From an uncultured Roseibium sp. (lineage in GTDB: Bacteria > Pseudomonadota > Alphaproteobacteria > Rhizobiales > Stappiaceae), in assembly GCF_947499295.1 (NCBI RefSeq), contig NZ_CANMNP010000001.1:62001-126000 (forward strand): a DNA stretch of 64,000 bases. The letters are read 5' to 3'. Under the pieces are notes generated by a model, which saw nothing but the letters and a program-made list of their open reading frames with translations, was not told the DNA's origin and searched no databases. How positions within the stretch are numbered: position 1 is the first letter of the stretch; the number at the start of each line of letters is the position of its first letter. A program made the translations under genes and the position numbers. Shown here piece after piece: positions 45,027-53,294 of the stretch.

Positions 45027-45512
45027 ATGGCAAATGATCCCGCGCTTTCACTTGAAGACTTTGTGGCCACGCTTCCTGCCAATACCAGGTTGATCGGCCT
45101 CGATCTCGGCACCAAGACCATCGGACTTGCACTTTCTGACCTTGGCCGCGGCATCGCAACGCCAATGGAGACAATAAAGCGCAAAAAGTTCACTATCGAT
45201 GCGGAGCACCTGCTGAGCCTATGCGCCAGTCAGGATGTCGCTGGTATCGTGCTCGGCCTTCCTTTGAACATGGATGGCAGCGAAGGTCCGCGGGCGCAGG
45301 CGACACGCGCGTTTGCACGCAACCTTTCGCAGAAAACCGATCTTCCGATTACCTATTGGGACGAGCGCCTTTCCACCGCCGCTGTGACGCGCACGCTTCT
45401 GGAAGCCGACTCCAGCCGTGCAAAAAGAGCTGAAGTAATCGATAAAATGGCCGCAGCCTTCATTCTTCAGGGATTTCTGGACCGGTTGGGATTTATGGGA
45501 TTAGATAGCTGA
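45027..45512 (+). CDS. ruvX: Holliday junction resolvase-like YqgF / RuvX
   Basis: A 161-residue RNase H-fold nuclease, an essential protein in many bacteria with roles reported in pre-16S rRNA processing and Holliday junction cleavage. The catalytic-site motifs are [33 protein letters not shown] and [13 protein letters not shown], with the final Asp in [18 protein letters not shown]. The N-terminus carries about 20 extra residues before the first strand, as is common in alphaproteobacteria. It precedes an AEC transporter on the same strand. Confidence 0.94.
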   Translation: MANDPALSLEDFVATLPANTRLIGLDLGTKTIGLALSDLGRGIATPMETIKRKKFTIDAEHLLSLCASQDVAGIVLGLPLNMDGSEGPRAQATRAFARNLSQKTDLPITYWDERLSTAAVTRTLLEADSSRAKRAEVIDKMAAAFILQGFLDRLGFMGLDS

Positions 45513-45590
45513 CAACCTGCCCTGCCGTCTGTTAAGTGGCTTTCCCGCTATCGGGCGAGCCGGGCTTATCCAATTCGCGACCATCACACT

Positions 45591-46517
45591 ATGCTGACGA
45601 CCCTTGCCGCGCTGACGCCGGTTATTCTTGTTATTGCCTCCGGGTACCTTCTTGCACGCATTGGCCTGATTACGGGTGAACAATGGCGCGGTGTTGAGAA
45701 GCTTGCCTTCTATGCGCTCTTTCCAGCCGTTCTCTTCCGGACGATTTCACAGGCAGATTTTGCTAGTTTTCCAACGCTGGATCTCGGCCTCGCACTTCTT
45801 GCCGCGATCCTTTTCATGGCAGGTGTGTTGCTACTGCTTCAGCCGGTCATCGAGCGCATCTGGGGCATAGCCGCGACGCGCTTCACGTCGATTTTTCAAG
45901 GCACTCTGCGATGGAACGTCATGATAGCGCTCGCAATCGCGGACAATATTCTGGGCGACACCGGCCTTGCACTGATGGCTGTTGCAATGGTGTTCATGAT
46001 CCTGCCATTGAACATCATGAGCATCATAGTGCTGTCACGCTACGCAAGCGGCCCTGCTCCCAGCGCTGCCAAGGTTCTCAGGGATCTCTATTCGAATCCT
46101 TTCATCATCTCCATCGGCGCAGGTATTGTCTTCAACTTCAGCGGCTTGAGCCTGCCATTCGTTGTCAGCGACACGCTTGAAATCTTTTCCAGGGCAGCCC
46201 TGCCGATCGGCATTATTTGCGTCGGCGCCGGTCTCGATCTGAGTTCGCTTAGAAGACCCGGCCCGGCCCTGACGATGGGAACATTCCTAAGACCGGTCTT
46301 GATGCCGCTCCTGGGCTTTGGTTGCGCCATGTTGTTCGGCGTTTCGGGTCCGGCGATGACCGTCGTCATCATTGCCTGTTCCGTGCCATGCGCTAGCAAT
46401 TCTTACCTTCTGGCAAAGCAACTTGGCGGCGATGCAAAACTCATGGCGGAGATCATCACGTTGCAGACACTGGCCGCCACCGTGACTATTCCTGTCGCTC
46501 TCTTGATCTTCACATGA
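45591..46517 (+). CDS. AEC-family transporter (auxin efflux carrier type)
   Basis: A 308-residue membrane protein with about ten transmembrane helices and an inverted-repeat layout as in the AEC/BASS fold. Bacterial members export organic acids such as malate or malonate; the substrate is not known here. The N-terminus MLTTLAALTPVILVIASGYLLA is typical. The gap to ruvX is 78 bp and no ribosome site is obvious before the ATG. Confidence 0.85.
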   Translation: MLTTLAALTPVILVIASGYLLARIGLITGEQWRGVEKLAFYALFPAVLFRTISQADFASFPTLDLGLALLAAILFMAGVLLLLQPVIERIWGIAATRFTSIFQGTLRWNVMIALAIADNILGDTGLALMAVAMVFMILPLNIMSIIVLSRYASGPAPSAAKVLRDLYSNPFIISIGAGIVFNFSGLSLPFVVSDTLEIFSRAALPIGIICVGAGLDLSSLRRPGPALTMGTFLRPVLMPLLGFGCAMLFGVSGPAMTVVIIACSVPCASNSYLLAKQLGGDAKLMAEIITLQTLAATVTIPVALLIFT

Positions 46518-46636
46518 CATGTCAGACAAGAACCCGGAACGTTTTCAATATTTGTCCAATTGTTCAAATTCTTAGCTGACATGTGGACAGCGGGCACGAT
46601 GCGAATTGTTTCTTGTACAGGCGTGCGATTCCCCAT

Positions 46637-46687
46637 ATAGGGGTTGTCTCGATGACCGCGAAAGACTCCCATCGAGACAACCCCTAT
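46637..46687. promoter_or_regulatory. Perfect 18-bp inverted repeat covering the pyrB ribosome site and start
   Basis: ATAGGGGTTGTCTCGATG (46637-46654) and CATCGAGACAACCCCTAT (46670-46687) are exact inverted repeats with a 15-nt loop. The left arm contains the AGGGG ribosome site and the ATG of pyrB, and the right arm lies in codons 7-12. A shorter competing hairpin, CCCC-ATATA-GGGG (46631-46643), uses the same GGGG. The RNA could thus switch between closed and open states, or the DNA could be an operator. Confidence 0.7.
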
Positions 46688-47608
46688 CCCCATCGACATT
46701 TGCTGGGCATAGAGGGTCTTCACCCCCACGAAATTCTGGGCCTACTGGACAGAGCTGAAGAAGCTGTTGAAGTTTCCCGGCAGATCCACAAACGCAAGCA
46801 TGTGCTGGCGGGGCGAACCCAGATCAATCTCTTCTTCGAGAACTCAACCCGCACCCAAAGCTCTTTTGAGCTGGCTGGCAAGCGGCTTGGGGCAGACGTC
46901 ATGAACATGGCGGTCTCTCAATCCTCGGTGAAGAAAGGCGAAACGCTGATCGATACGGCGGCCACGCTGAATGCGATGCATCCGGATCTCCTGGTTGTGC
47001 GCCATCACGCTGCAGGCGCTGTTCATTTGCTGGCGCGAAAAGTTGGATGCTCTGTTGTCAATGCGGGAGACGGCCCGCATGAACACCCGACACAGGCTCT
47101 TCTCGACGCTCTGACAATCCGGCGGCATAAGGGGAAAATCGCCCGGCTCACCGTTGCTATTTGCGGCGATATTGCCCACTCGCGTGTCGCCCGTTCAAAC
47201 ATCATCTTGCTGAATGCTCTCGGCGCGCGGGTCCGGGCAATCGCACCGTCGACATTGCTGCCTTCAGGCATCGCCAAGATGGGTGTCGAGGTTTTCAACG
47301 ACATGCGCGAAGGCCTCAAGGGCGCTGACATCGTCATGATGCTGCGCCTTCAACGCGAGCGCATGAACGGGGCCTTCATTCCTTCTGTTCGCGAGTACTA
47401 TCGCTACTACGGCCTTGATGCAGAGAAGCTTGGCTTTGCGCGTGACGACGCGCTGGTTATGCATCCCGGACCGATGAACCGCGGTGTCGAAATCGATGCC
47501 TCCATTGCAGATGGCGCTCAAAGCCTGATCCGGGAACAGGTCGAAATGGGTGTGGCCGTCCGCATGGCTGTTCTTGAAGCACTCGCCGCCAATTTACCGA
47601 ACAACTGA
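46652..47608 (+). CDS. pyrB: Aspartate carbamoyltransferase catalytic subunit
   Basis: A 318-residue enzyme that joins carbamoyl phosphate and aspartate, the first committed step of pyrimidine synthesis. Carbamoyl-phosphate site: STRTQSSFE; then [11 protein letters not shown]; aspartate site RLQRERM; and the C-terminal [11 protein letters not shown]. The start ATG at 46652 gives the usual [11 protein letters not shown] after about 12 residues, with AGGGG 8 bp upstream; both are inside a long hairpin. It is followed after 16 bp by pyrC', with which class A aspartate carbamoyltransferases form a complex. No PyrI gene is present. Confidence 0.96.
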   Translation: MTAKDSHRDNPYPHRHLLGIEGLHPHEILGLLDRAEEAVEVSRQIHKRKHVLAGRTQINLFFENSTRTQSSFELAGKRLGADVMNMAVSQSSVKKGETLIDTAATLNAMHPDLLVVRHHAAGAVHLLARKVGCSVVNAGDGPHEHPTQALLDALTIRRHKGKIARLTVAICGDIAHSRVARSNIILLNALGARVRAIAPSTLLPSGIAKMGVEVFNDMREGLKGADIVMMLRLQRERMNGAFIPSVREYYRYYGLDAEKLGFARDDALVMHPGPMNRGVEIDASIADGAQSLIREQVEMGVAVRMAVLEALAANLPNN

Positions 47609-47624
47609 ACCGGGGACAGACACC

Positions 47625-48926
47625 GTGGCACTCGACACACCAAAACCTCTGGTTCTTTCCAACGCCAGAGTGATCGATCCAGTACGCGAGCTGGACGCAC
47701 CGGGCTCGGTCATCATTGCCGACGGCACAATCCTGGCTGCCGGGCCGGAAGCTGCCAACCAAGGAACACCTTACGGGGCCGAAATCATCGATTGCAAAGG
47801 CGCTATCGCCTGCCCCGGCCTGATTGACATGTGCGTTTCTGTCGGAGAACCGGGCGCTGAGCATCGCGAAACCCTTGCCAGCGCGTCACAGGCGGCAGCG
47901 GCGGGTGGGGTTACCACGATTTGTACCATGCCCGATACGGATCCGGTAATCGATGATCCGGCACTGGTCGACTTCATCTTGAGACGCGCCCGCGACACCG
48001 CGATCGTCAACGTCCATCCGCTTGCTGCACTAACCAAGGGGCTCAACGGCAAGGAAATGGCCGAAATCGGTCTGCTCAAGGAAGCCGGTGCCGTTGCTTT
48101 TACAAACGGGCACATTTCCCTCAAAAACGCCCAGGTCATGCGGCGTATCATGACCTATGCCCGCGATTTCGACGCTCTTGTTATCCATCACACCGAAGAT
48201 CCCGACCTGGCAGGCGGTGTTATGAATGCCGGTCTCAATGCGAGCTGGAAAGGCCTTTCGGGCATTCCCCGCGAGGCGGAAATTATCATGCTGGAACGGG
48301 ATTTGCGCCTGGTCGGCATGTCGAAAGGCAAATATCACGCGAACCTGATTTCGACTTCTGACAGCGCTGATGTCATTCGCACAGGCAAAAAGCGGGGCTT
48401 GGACATAACTGCGGGCATTTCGATCAACAATCTCACCCACAACGAGAACGACATTGGCGACTACAGGACCTTCTTCAAGATGTCCCCGCCACTCAGGGAT
48501 GAAGACGACCGGCAGGCGATGATCGAAGCTGTCGCGGATGGAACCATCGATATCATCTGTTCAAATCACGACCCCCAGGACGTGGAAACGAAGCGTCATC
48601 CGTGGGCAGAAGCAGAAGATGGAGCGATTGGCCTGGAAACCCTTCTTGCGGCGGCACTGCGGCTCTATCATACAGAGCAGGTCGATCTGAAAACGCTTTT
48701 AAAGACGATGACGTGCCGCCCCGCCGACAGACTGGGTCTTGAAACAGGCCGACTGACCAAGGGCGCACCGGCGGATGTCACGGTTTTTGATCCGGAACGG
48801 CCCTGGGTGCTGGAAAAAGGCGCCATCAGATCCCGCTCAAAGAATTCACCTTTTGAAGATGCAAGGTTTTCAGGCCGGGTTCTGACCACTGTTGTAGCGG
48901 GCAAAACAGTGTATCGCTACTCCTGA
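47625..48926 (+). CDS. Dihydroorotase homologue without metal ligands (PyrC'/PyrX type)
   Basis: A 433-residue amidohydrolase-fold protein similar to class I dihydroorotase, but with the metal site destroyed. The HxH of DLHVHLREPG is CVS here (C70, S72, in LIDMCVSVGEPG). The His before V/I-S-T is replaced (HANLISTSDS) and the terminal Asp of TDHAP is Asn (CSNHDP). It is therefore probably inactive as a dihydroorotase and instead supports PyrB, as PyrC' does in pseudomonads. Other Hyphomicrobiales appear to have the same form next to pyrB, so a separate active PyrC should exist elsewhere. The GTG start has GGGGA 8 bp upstream. Confidence 0.88.
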   Translation: MALDTPKPLVLSNARVIDPVRELDAPGSVIIADGTILAAGPEAANQGTPYGAEIIDCKGAIACPGLIDMCVSVGEPGAEHRETLASASQAAAAGGVTTICTMPDTDPVIDDPALVDFILRRARDTAIVNVHPLAALTKGLNGKEMAEIGLLKEAGAVAFTNGHISLKNAQVMRRIMTYARDFDALVIHHTEDPDLAGGVMNAGLNASWKGLSGIPREAEIIMLERDLRLVGMSKGKYHANLISTSDSADVIRTGKKRGLDITAGISINNLTHNENDIGDYRTFFKMSPPLRDEDDRQAMIEAVADGTIDIICSNHDPQDVETKRHPWAEAEDGAIGLETLLAAALRLYHTEQVDLKTLLKTMTCRPADRLGLETGRLTKGAPADVTVFDPERPWVLEKGAIRSRSKNSPFEDARFSGRVLTTVVAGKTVYRYS

Positions 48927-48946
48927 GGCCGATAGTGGGGAAAATG

Positions 48947-48975
48947 CCGGCCCTTTCAGCACGATTGTGGGCCGG
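48947..48975. terminator. Hairpin between convergent pyrC' and esterase genes
   Basis: CCGGCCC (48947-48953) pairs with GGGCCGG (48969-48975) around a 15-nt loop. A short A run (AAAAT) lies on its left side, giving a weak U tract for the minus-strand transcript. It is probably the terminator of one or both genes. Confidence 0.4.
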
Positions 48976-49006
48976 TAAATCCTTAGAGCCACGCTCCGCC
49001 TAAACC

Positions 49007-50086
49007 CTATTTGGTTGACGTCAGTCGCTCAGCCACCCAAGGGAATGCCGTGCTTTCCAGACGTTCTCCGACGAGTTCGCGATGGTCTCCGTCATAAACA
49101 TCCAGCCTGTGCGGAACCCGTTCTTTGCCCAGCTCCTGTGAAAATTTTAGCGTCCCTGAAGGGATGTGAAGGAACTGGTCATCCAGCCCGACACTCATAC
49201 ATAACCCGTGAAGGCTGCGGAGACTTTCGCGGGCATTCCTTATCTGGCGAACCGGGAACTGATCCAGGTACCGGTCGAGAGCCTCATCGTCGAGCACTAT
49301 TTCGCCGCGAACGATATCAAATGGAAAGTCACCGTATAACGGGGCGGCATGAAGATCGGGACTGAAAGCAGTCACAATACCCAGGAGAGCGATCGGATAA
49401 AAGTCTCCGGCCTCAAGCAGCTCTTGAAGGTCTTCGATTTTTTCAACTGCCGCTGCACGCCGCCAAGCATCGTTGCCGAAACTCAGATCTTCTTCGGGCA
49501 CAAGACAACAAGGGCTGAGCGCCCATATGACCGAAAAAACATCTGGCCGTGTTATCGCCAGGTTCAGTGCGCCGTAACCGCCCATGGAATGGCCCACTAC
49601 CGCGCGGCCTGCGGTATTCGCCACGGTACGAAATTCATTGTCAACAAAGTCCACCAAGTTTTCTGCGATGTAGTCAGCCCAGTTTCCTGTCACGGGTGAA
49701 TTTCGGTAAAAGCCTCCACCAAATCTGTTACCGCCATTTGGCATCACAACGATCAGATCCGGGATCTCGTCACGTGCAATCAATCGGTCCAGGATCTTCG
49801 GGACTTCAAAGTTTTCAACCCAGACGCCGTAATCATCAAAGATGCCATGCAGAAGATAGATGACCGGGTAACGACGGTCCTCTGAAAGATCATAGCCGGG
49901 AGGCAGATAAATGGCGGCTTTCTGGATGCTGTTTGTCCCGACCAGATTACCTTTCAGTGCGGGCGCTGGCACTTCGGCCTCCAGCACGCGGCCAAGGTTT
50001 GGAAGTTGGGACTGAGCCAACAGGACATTGGGGCTCAAAAACAGGATCAAAGCCGAGATCATCCCAATGAAAATCGACTTTCGCAT
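49007..50086 (-). CDS. Exported alpha/beta-hydrolase esterase (esterase D / antigen 85 type)
   Basis: A 359-residue secreted hydrolase. Signal peptide: MRKSIFIGMISALILFLSPN with cleavage near LAQSQ. The serine nucleophile lies in the GHSMGGYGAL elbow, and YPVIYLLHGIFDDYGVW forms the oxyanion region. The last catalytic His is probably in DGDHRELV. The fold matches S-formylglutathione-hydrolase/enterochelin-esterase-like proteins, with the substrate unknown. The ATG at 50086 is preferred over an upstream start because AGGAG precedes it by 9 bp and a signal peptide results. It converges on pyrC'. Confidence 0.85.
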   Translation of the reverse strand: MRKSIFIGMISALILFLSPNVLLAQSQLPNLGRVLEAEVPAPALKGNLVGTNSIQKAAIYLPPGYDLSEDRRYPVIYLLHGIFDDYGVWVENFEVPKILDRLIARDEIPDLIVVMPNGGNRFGGGFYRNSPVTGNWADYIAENLVDFVDNEFRTVANTAGRAVVGHSMGGYGALNLAITRPDVFSVIWALSPCCLVPEEDLSFGNDAWRRAAAVEKIEDLQELLEAGDFYPIALLGIVTAFSPDLHAAPLYGDFPFDIVRGEIVLDDEALDRYLDQFPVRQIRNARESLRSLHGLCMSVGLDDQFLHIPSGTLKFSQELGKERVPHRLDVYDGDHRELVGERLESTAFPWVAERLTSTK

Positions 50087-50389
50087 CCTCACAGGCTCCT
50101 TTTGAACGTCATTGACATCTAGGTGTGTTTTTTTCCAGCGCAAGCGGTTGCCCGCCTTGCCAGTGCACCGAACCGAACCAGCCCAGGTGCACTCAAGCTC
50201 TGTTGTTGCCTTTGCGTCCTGCAGTGTTCACTGGCGAAAACAAGCGTACCGTCGGCGACGGCGATTGTGAGTTTGTTGCTTTGGCATCCAGACCAGACTG
50301 CAAGCAGGGCCAAGATGTTCCGGCGTCCTGTTTGGTGCCACAATTCTCCGGGATCTTGTTCGCGACGATGAACCGGATTGGACCGCTCT
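50087..50389. other. Intergenic region between divergent esterase and DUF3108 genes
   Basis: This 303-bp stretch must hold both promoters. I see no RNA gene, palindrome or small gene of note. Longer open frames across it are shadows without coding character. Confidence 0.4.
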
Positions 50390-51169
50390 ATGCGCTTGCT
50401 GGCATTTTTCTTTTCGCTCCAACTGATAAGCCTCGCACCGGCGGCAGGAGCGGATCTCTATTTGAAATACAAGCTCTATGCGCTTGGGCTGCCCATCGGG
50501 TCAGGCGTCCTGCTGCTGAATGTGAACGACGAAAGCTATTCGCTGAGTGCAAACGGACAGACAGCAGCATTCGGGCGACTCGTTTCCGACGGCAGAGGTT
50601 CAGCCGAAGTGCGCGGCGGTGTGCGAGATCGCAATTTACAGCCTGAAGCCTATTCACTTGACATCAAGAGTGAGGATGACAGTGGTTCGGTCGCAATGAC
50701 AATACGCTCCAGGGATGTCAAAAAGGTTGCAGTCGATCCTCCTCAGGATCGAATGAAAGAGCGGATAAAGGTAACAGCAGGTCACCTGAAGAACGTCCTT
50801 GATCCCCTGTCAGCCGCCATCCTACCTGCACCGAACGGACTGAAGAAGGAAAGCTGCAACCGAACTCTGCGTATCTACGATGGCAAGGAGCGATATGATG
50901 CGCACCTGAGCTACAAAAGCACGCGGACCACAAAAACGGCTGACCGGCGTTTCAAGGGCAAGGTAATCGTCTGCCGGGTACGTTATGAGCCTGTTTCAGG
51001 TCACCGGCCGAAGCGCAAAGCCATTCAGGAGCTCGCTGCCAACAAATCCATGGAGGTCTGGCTCGCACCCGTTGGCAGCAAACCCTATCTGGTGCCTCTC
51101 CGGGCGGCCATTTCGCTTCCCTTCGGCTCCCTGGTGGTCGAAGCTGAAAAGTACAAACTGTCAGATTAA
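50390..51169 (+). CDS. DUF3108 exported protein
   Basis: A 259-residue protein with a signal peptide (MRLLAFFFSLQLISLAPAAG, cleavage near AGA) and a mature beta-rich part. It begins LYLKYKLYALGLPIGSGVLLLNV, as in DUF3108, a family of periplasmic proteins of unknown function, often near cell-wall genes. Two cysteines (KKESCNRT and KVIVCRVR) may form a disulfide. The ATG at 50390 is chosen; a TTG four codons upstream is possible. It precedes plsY by 141 bp. Confidence 0.8.
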   Translation: MRLLAFFFSLQLISLAPAAGADLYLKYKLYALGLPIGSGVLLLNVNDESYSLSANGQTAAFGRLVSDGRGSAEVRGGVRDRNLQPEAYSLDIKSEDDSGSVAMTIRSRDVKKVAVDPPQDRMKERIKVTAGHLKNVLDPLSAAILPAPNGLKKESCNRTLRIYDGKERYDAHLSYKSTRTTKTADRRFKGKVIVCRVRYEPVSGHRPKRKAIQELAANKSMEVWLAPVGSKPYLVPLRAAISLPFGSLVVEAEKYKLSD

Positions 51170-51310
51170 ATGTGGTGCCTGATTTCTGTTGGTGATCAAC
51201 ACCCTATTCCACCAGGCAAGCCGTTTTGACGACGATCTCCTTGATCCGATAAGCGATACCGTTACAGTGCCGGTGCAAATTGCCTCGTGCACTACCTGAA
51301 GGAAAAGAGC

Positions 51311-51976
51311 GTGCCTGATCCGATAAGCTGGGAATTCGCCTGGCCATATTTTGTTGCTGCGCTTGTCTTCGGCTATCTGCTCGGTTCGATACCGTTTGGC
51401 CTGATCTTCACGCGCATGGCGGGCCTTGGAGACATTCGCAAGATCGGCTCCGGCAACATCGGGACAACCAACGTTCTGCGTACGGGCAACAAGGCCGTTG
51501 CAGCGGCCACACTGCTGGGTGATGGGCTGAAGGGAACTGTCGCGGTGCTGGTCGCGGGTTCGTTCTATGGTCAGGATATGGCGGTTGTTGCCGGCTTGGG
51601 CGCGTTTCTCGGACACCTTTTCCCTGTCTGGCTGAAATTCAAAGGTGGAAAAGGCGTCGCCACTTATCTGGGCATTCTGCTTGGTCTTTATTGGCCGATG
51701 TTTCTTTTGGCTGCCGCAATCTGGGTCGCGATGGCTGTCGTTTTCCGCTATTCGTCCCTGTCAGCTTTGACCATGACCCTTTTGACGCCAATCCTGCTCT
51801 TTGTGGCTTTCCAGCAAGCGCAGTTTGCGGAACTCTTCCTGCTGCTTTCGGTCCTGCTCTGGCTAAAACACAATGAAAACATTGGCCGTCTTCTCAAAGG
51901 ACAAGAGAGCAAGATCGGCTCGACTTCCAAACCAGCAGTAGAAACGGCACCCGAGCCGGACAACGGAGGCTCGTGA
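51311..51976 (+). CDS. plsY: Acyl-phosphate:glycerol-3-phosphate acyltransferase
   Basis: A 221-residue membrane enzyme that acylates glycerol-3-phosphate, starting phospholipid synthesis. It has five or more transmembrane segments and the three conserved PlsY loops: [19 protein letters not shown], then [14 protein letters not shown], and [20 protein letters not shown]. The GTG at 51311 is chosen because AAGGAAAAG lies before it; an upstream GTG is less supported. Its stop overlaps the dprA start as GTGA. Confidence 0.94.
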   Translation: MPDPISWEFAWPYFVAALVFGYLLGSIPFGLIFTRMAGLGDIRKIGSGNIGTTNVLRTGNKAVAAATLLGDGLKGTVAVLVAGSFYGQDMAVVAGLGAFLGHLFPVWLKFKGGKGVATYLGILLGLYWPMFLLAAAIWVAMAVVFRYSSLSALTMTLLTPILLFVAFQQAQFAELFLLLSVLLWLKHNENIGRLLKGQESKIGSTSKPAVETAPEPDNGGS

Positions 51977-53106
51977 GCAGCTCAGCTCAATATAAAAGCA
52001 AGAGCCTCGCAGAGGCCGAGAAACTTGCATGGCTTCGGCTAATACGATCTGAGAACATCGGTCCGGCAACGTTCCACGATCTGATGGATCATGCAGGATC
52101 TGCCGTAAATGCCTTGGAGATGCTACCGGCACTGTCCCGTCGCGGCGGCAAGAAGGCGATCAAGATCTGTTCACTCGCAGAAGCTGAAGCCGAAATTTCT
52201 TCCCACCGCTCCAAAGGTGCCCGGCTTGTCGCTTATGGCGAACAGGACTATCCGCAGCATTTGATGCATATTGACGCTCCTCCCCCAGTTTTGTCTGTGA
52301 AAGGTGGAAACGCACTCGGTCAATCTCGCATGCTTGCAATAGTCGGCGCTCGAAACGCTTCGCTTTCGGGCCGCAAGCTGGCAGCAAGGTTTGCAAAGGA
52401 ACTTGGTGAAGAAGGATTTGTCATCGCTTCGGGGCTCGCCAGAGGCATTGACGCAGCAGCCCACGAAGCTGCGACCCGGTCCGGCACGATTGCCGCCTTT
52501 GCAGGTGGTATCGACATTCTCTATCCACCCGAACATGACCGTTTGCTTGCCGGCATATTGGATGCTGGCGGAACCGCGATCAGTGAAATGCCTTTGGGCT
52601 GGAAACCGCGCGGGCGCGATTTTCCGAGGCGAAACAGACTAATTTCAGGGGTTTCCCTGGGTGTCATCGTGATCGAAGCGGCCAAAGCCTCCGGCTCGCT
52701 TCATACGGCGCGCTACGCTCTGGAACAGAACCGTGACATTTTCGCCGTTCCCGGCTCCCCTCTCGACCCGCGATCAGCCGGAACGAACGGATTGATCCGG
52801 CAAGGTGCAGCTCTTATTACTTGTGTTGAGGACATCCTGGAGGGCTTGTCGGGACGACTTGAGCCCGTCCTGCCGCTTCAGCCAAAACTGCTGGAACCCG
52901 GCAGACCGTCCCCAGCCCGGGAAGAGCCAAGTGGAAAGCTTAGGGACAAGCTTCTTTCGGCACTCGGTCCAACACCAGTCGATGTAGACGAACTCATCCG
53001 CTTTGCCGAAGTCGATGCCCGCACACTTCACGTCCTGCTTCTCGAGTTGGAGCTTGGCGGACGTCTTGAACGGCATCCGGGCAACAAAATCTCACTCTTG
53101 ATGTGA
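51973..53106 (+). CDS. dprA: DNA-processing protein DprA
   Basis: A 377-residue protein that protects incoming single-stranded DNA and loads RecA in natural transformation; it is also conserved in bacteria not known to be competent. The Rossmann core (about residues 105-300) shows [33 protein letters not shown] and [17 protein letters not shown]. The N-terminal 80 residues are SAM-like helices and the last 70 form the winged helix. The GTG start overlaps plsY by 4 bp, so the two are translationally coupled. Confidence 0.94.
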   Translation: MSSSAQYKSKSLAEAEKLAWLRLIRSENIGPATFHDLMDHAGSAVNALEMLPALSRRGGKKAIKICSLAEAEAEISSHRSKGARLVAYGEQDYPQHLMHIDAPPPVLSVKGGNALGQSRMLAIVGARNASLSGRKLAARFAKELGEEGFVIASGLARGIDAAAHEAATRSGTIAAFAGGIDILYPPEHDRLLAGILDAGGTAISEMPLGWKPRGRDFPRRNRLISGVSLGVIVIEAAKASGSLHTARYALEQNRDIFAVPGSPLDPRSAGTNGLIRQGAALITCVEDILEGLSGRLEPVLPLQPKLLEPGRPSPAREEPSGKLRDKLLSALGPTPVDVDELIRFAEVDARTLHVLLLELELGGRLERHPGNKISLLM

Positions 53107-53294
53107 TAGGAAGAAATCTCTTGAATCTCAGTGGATAACCCGTATCAGCAGCGAATAACTTGACCGATGTGTCTCAAAGGTCCATTTGACAGGCGGCGCG
53201 CGATCCTTGATCGTCTGCGCCAACGCAGTATCTGAAAGATCTCCTTCTCCACCGGTCGGCAGCCCCGTTTCCGGCAAAAATTATTTGGGTAAGA

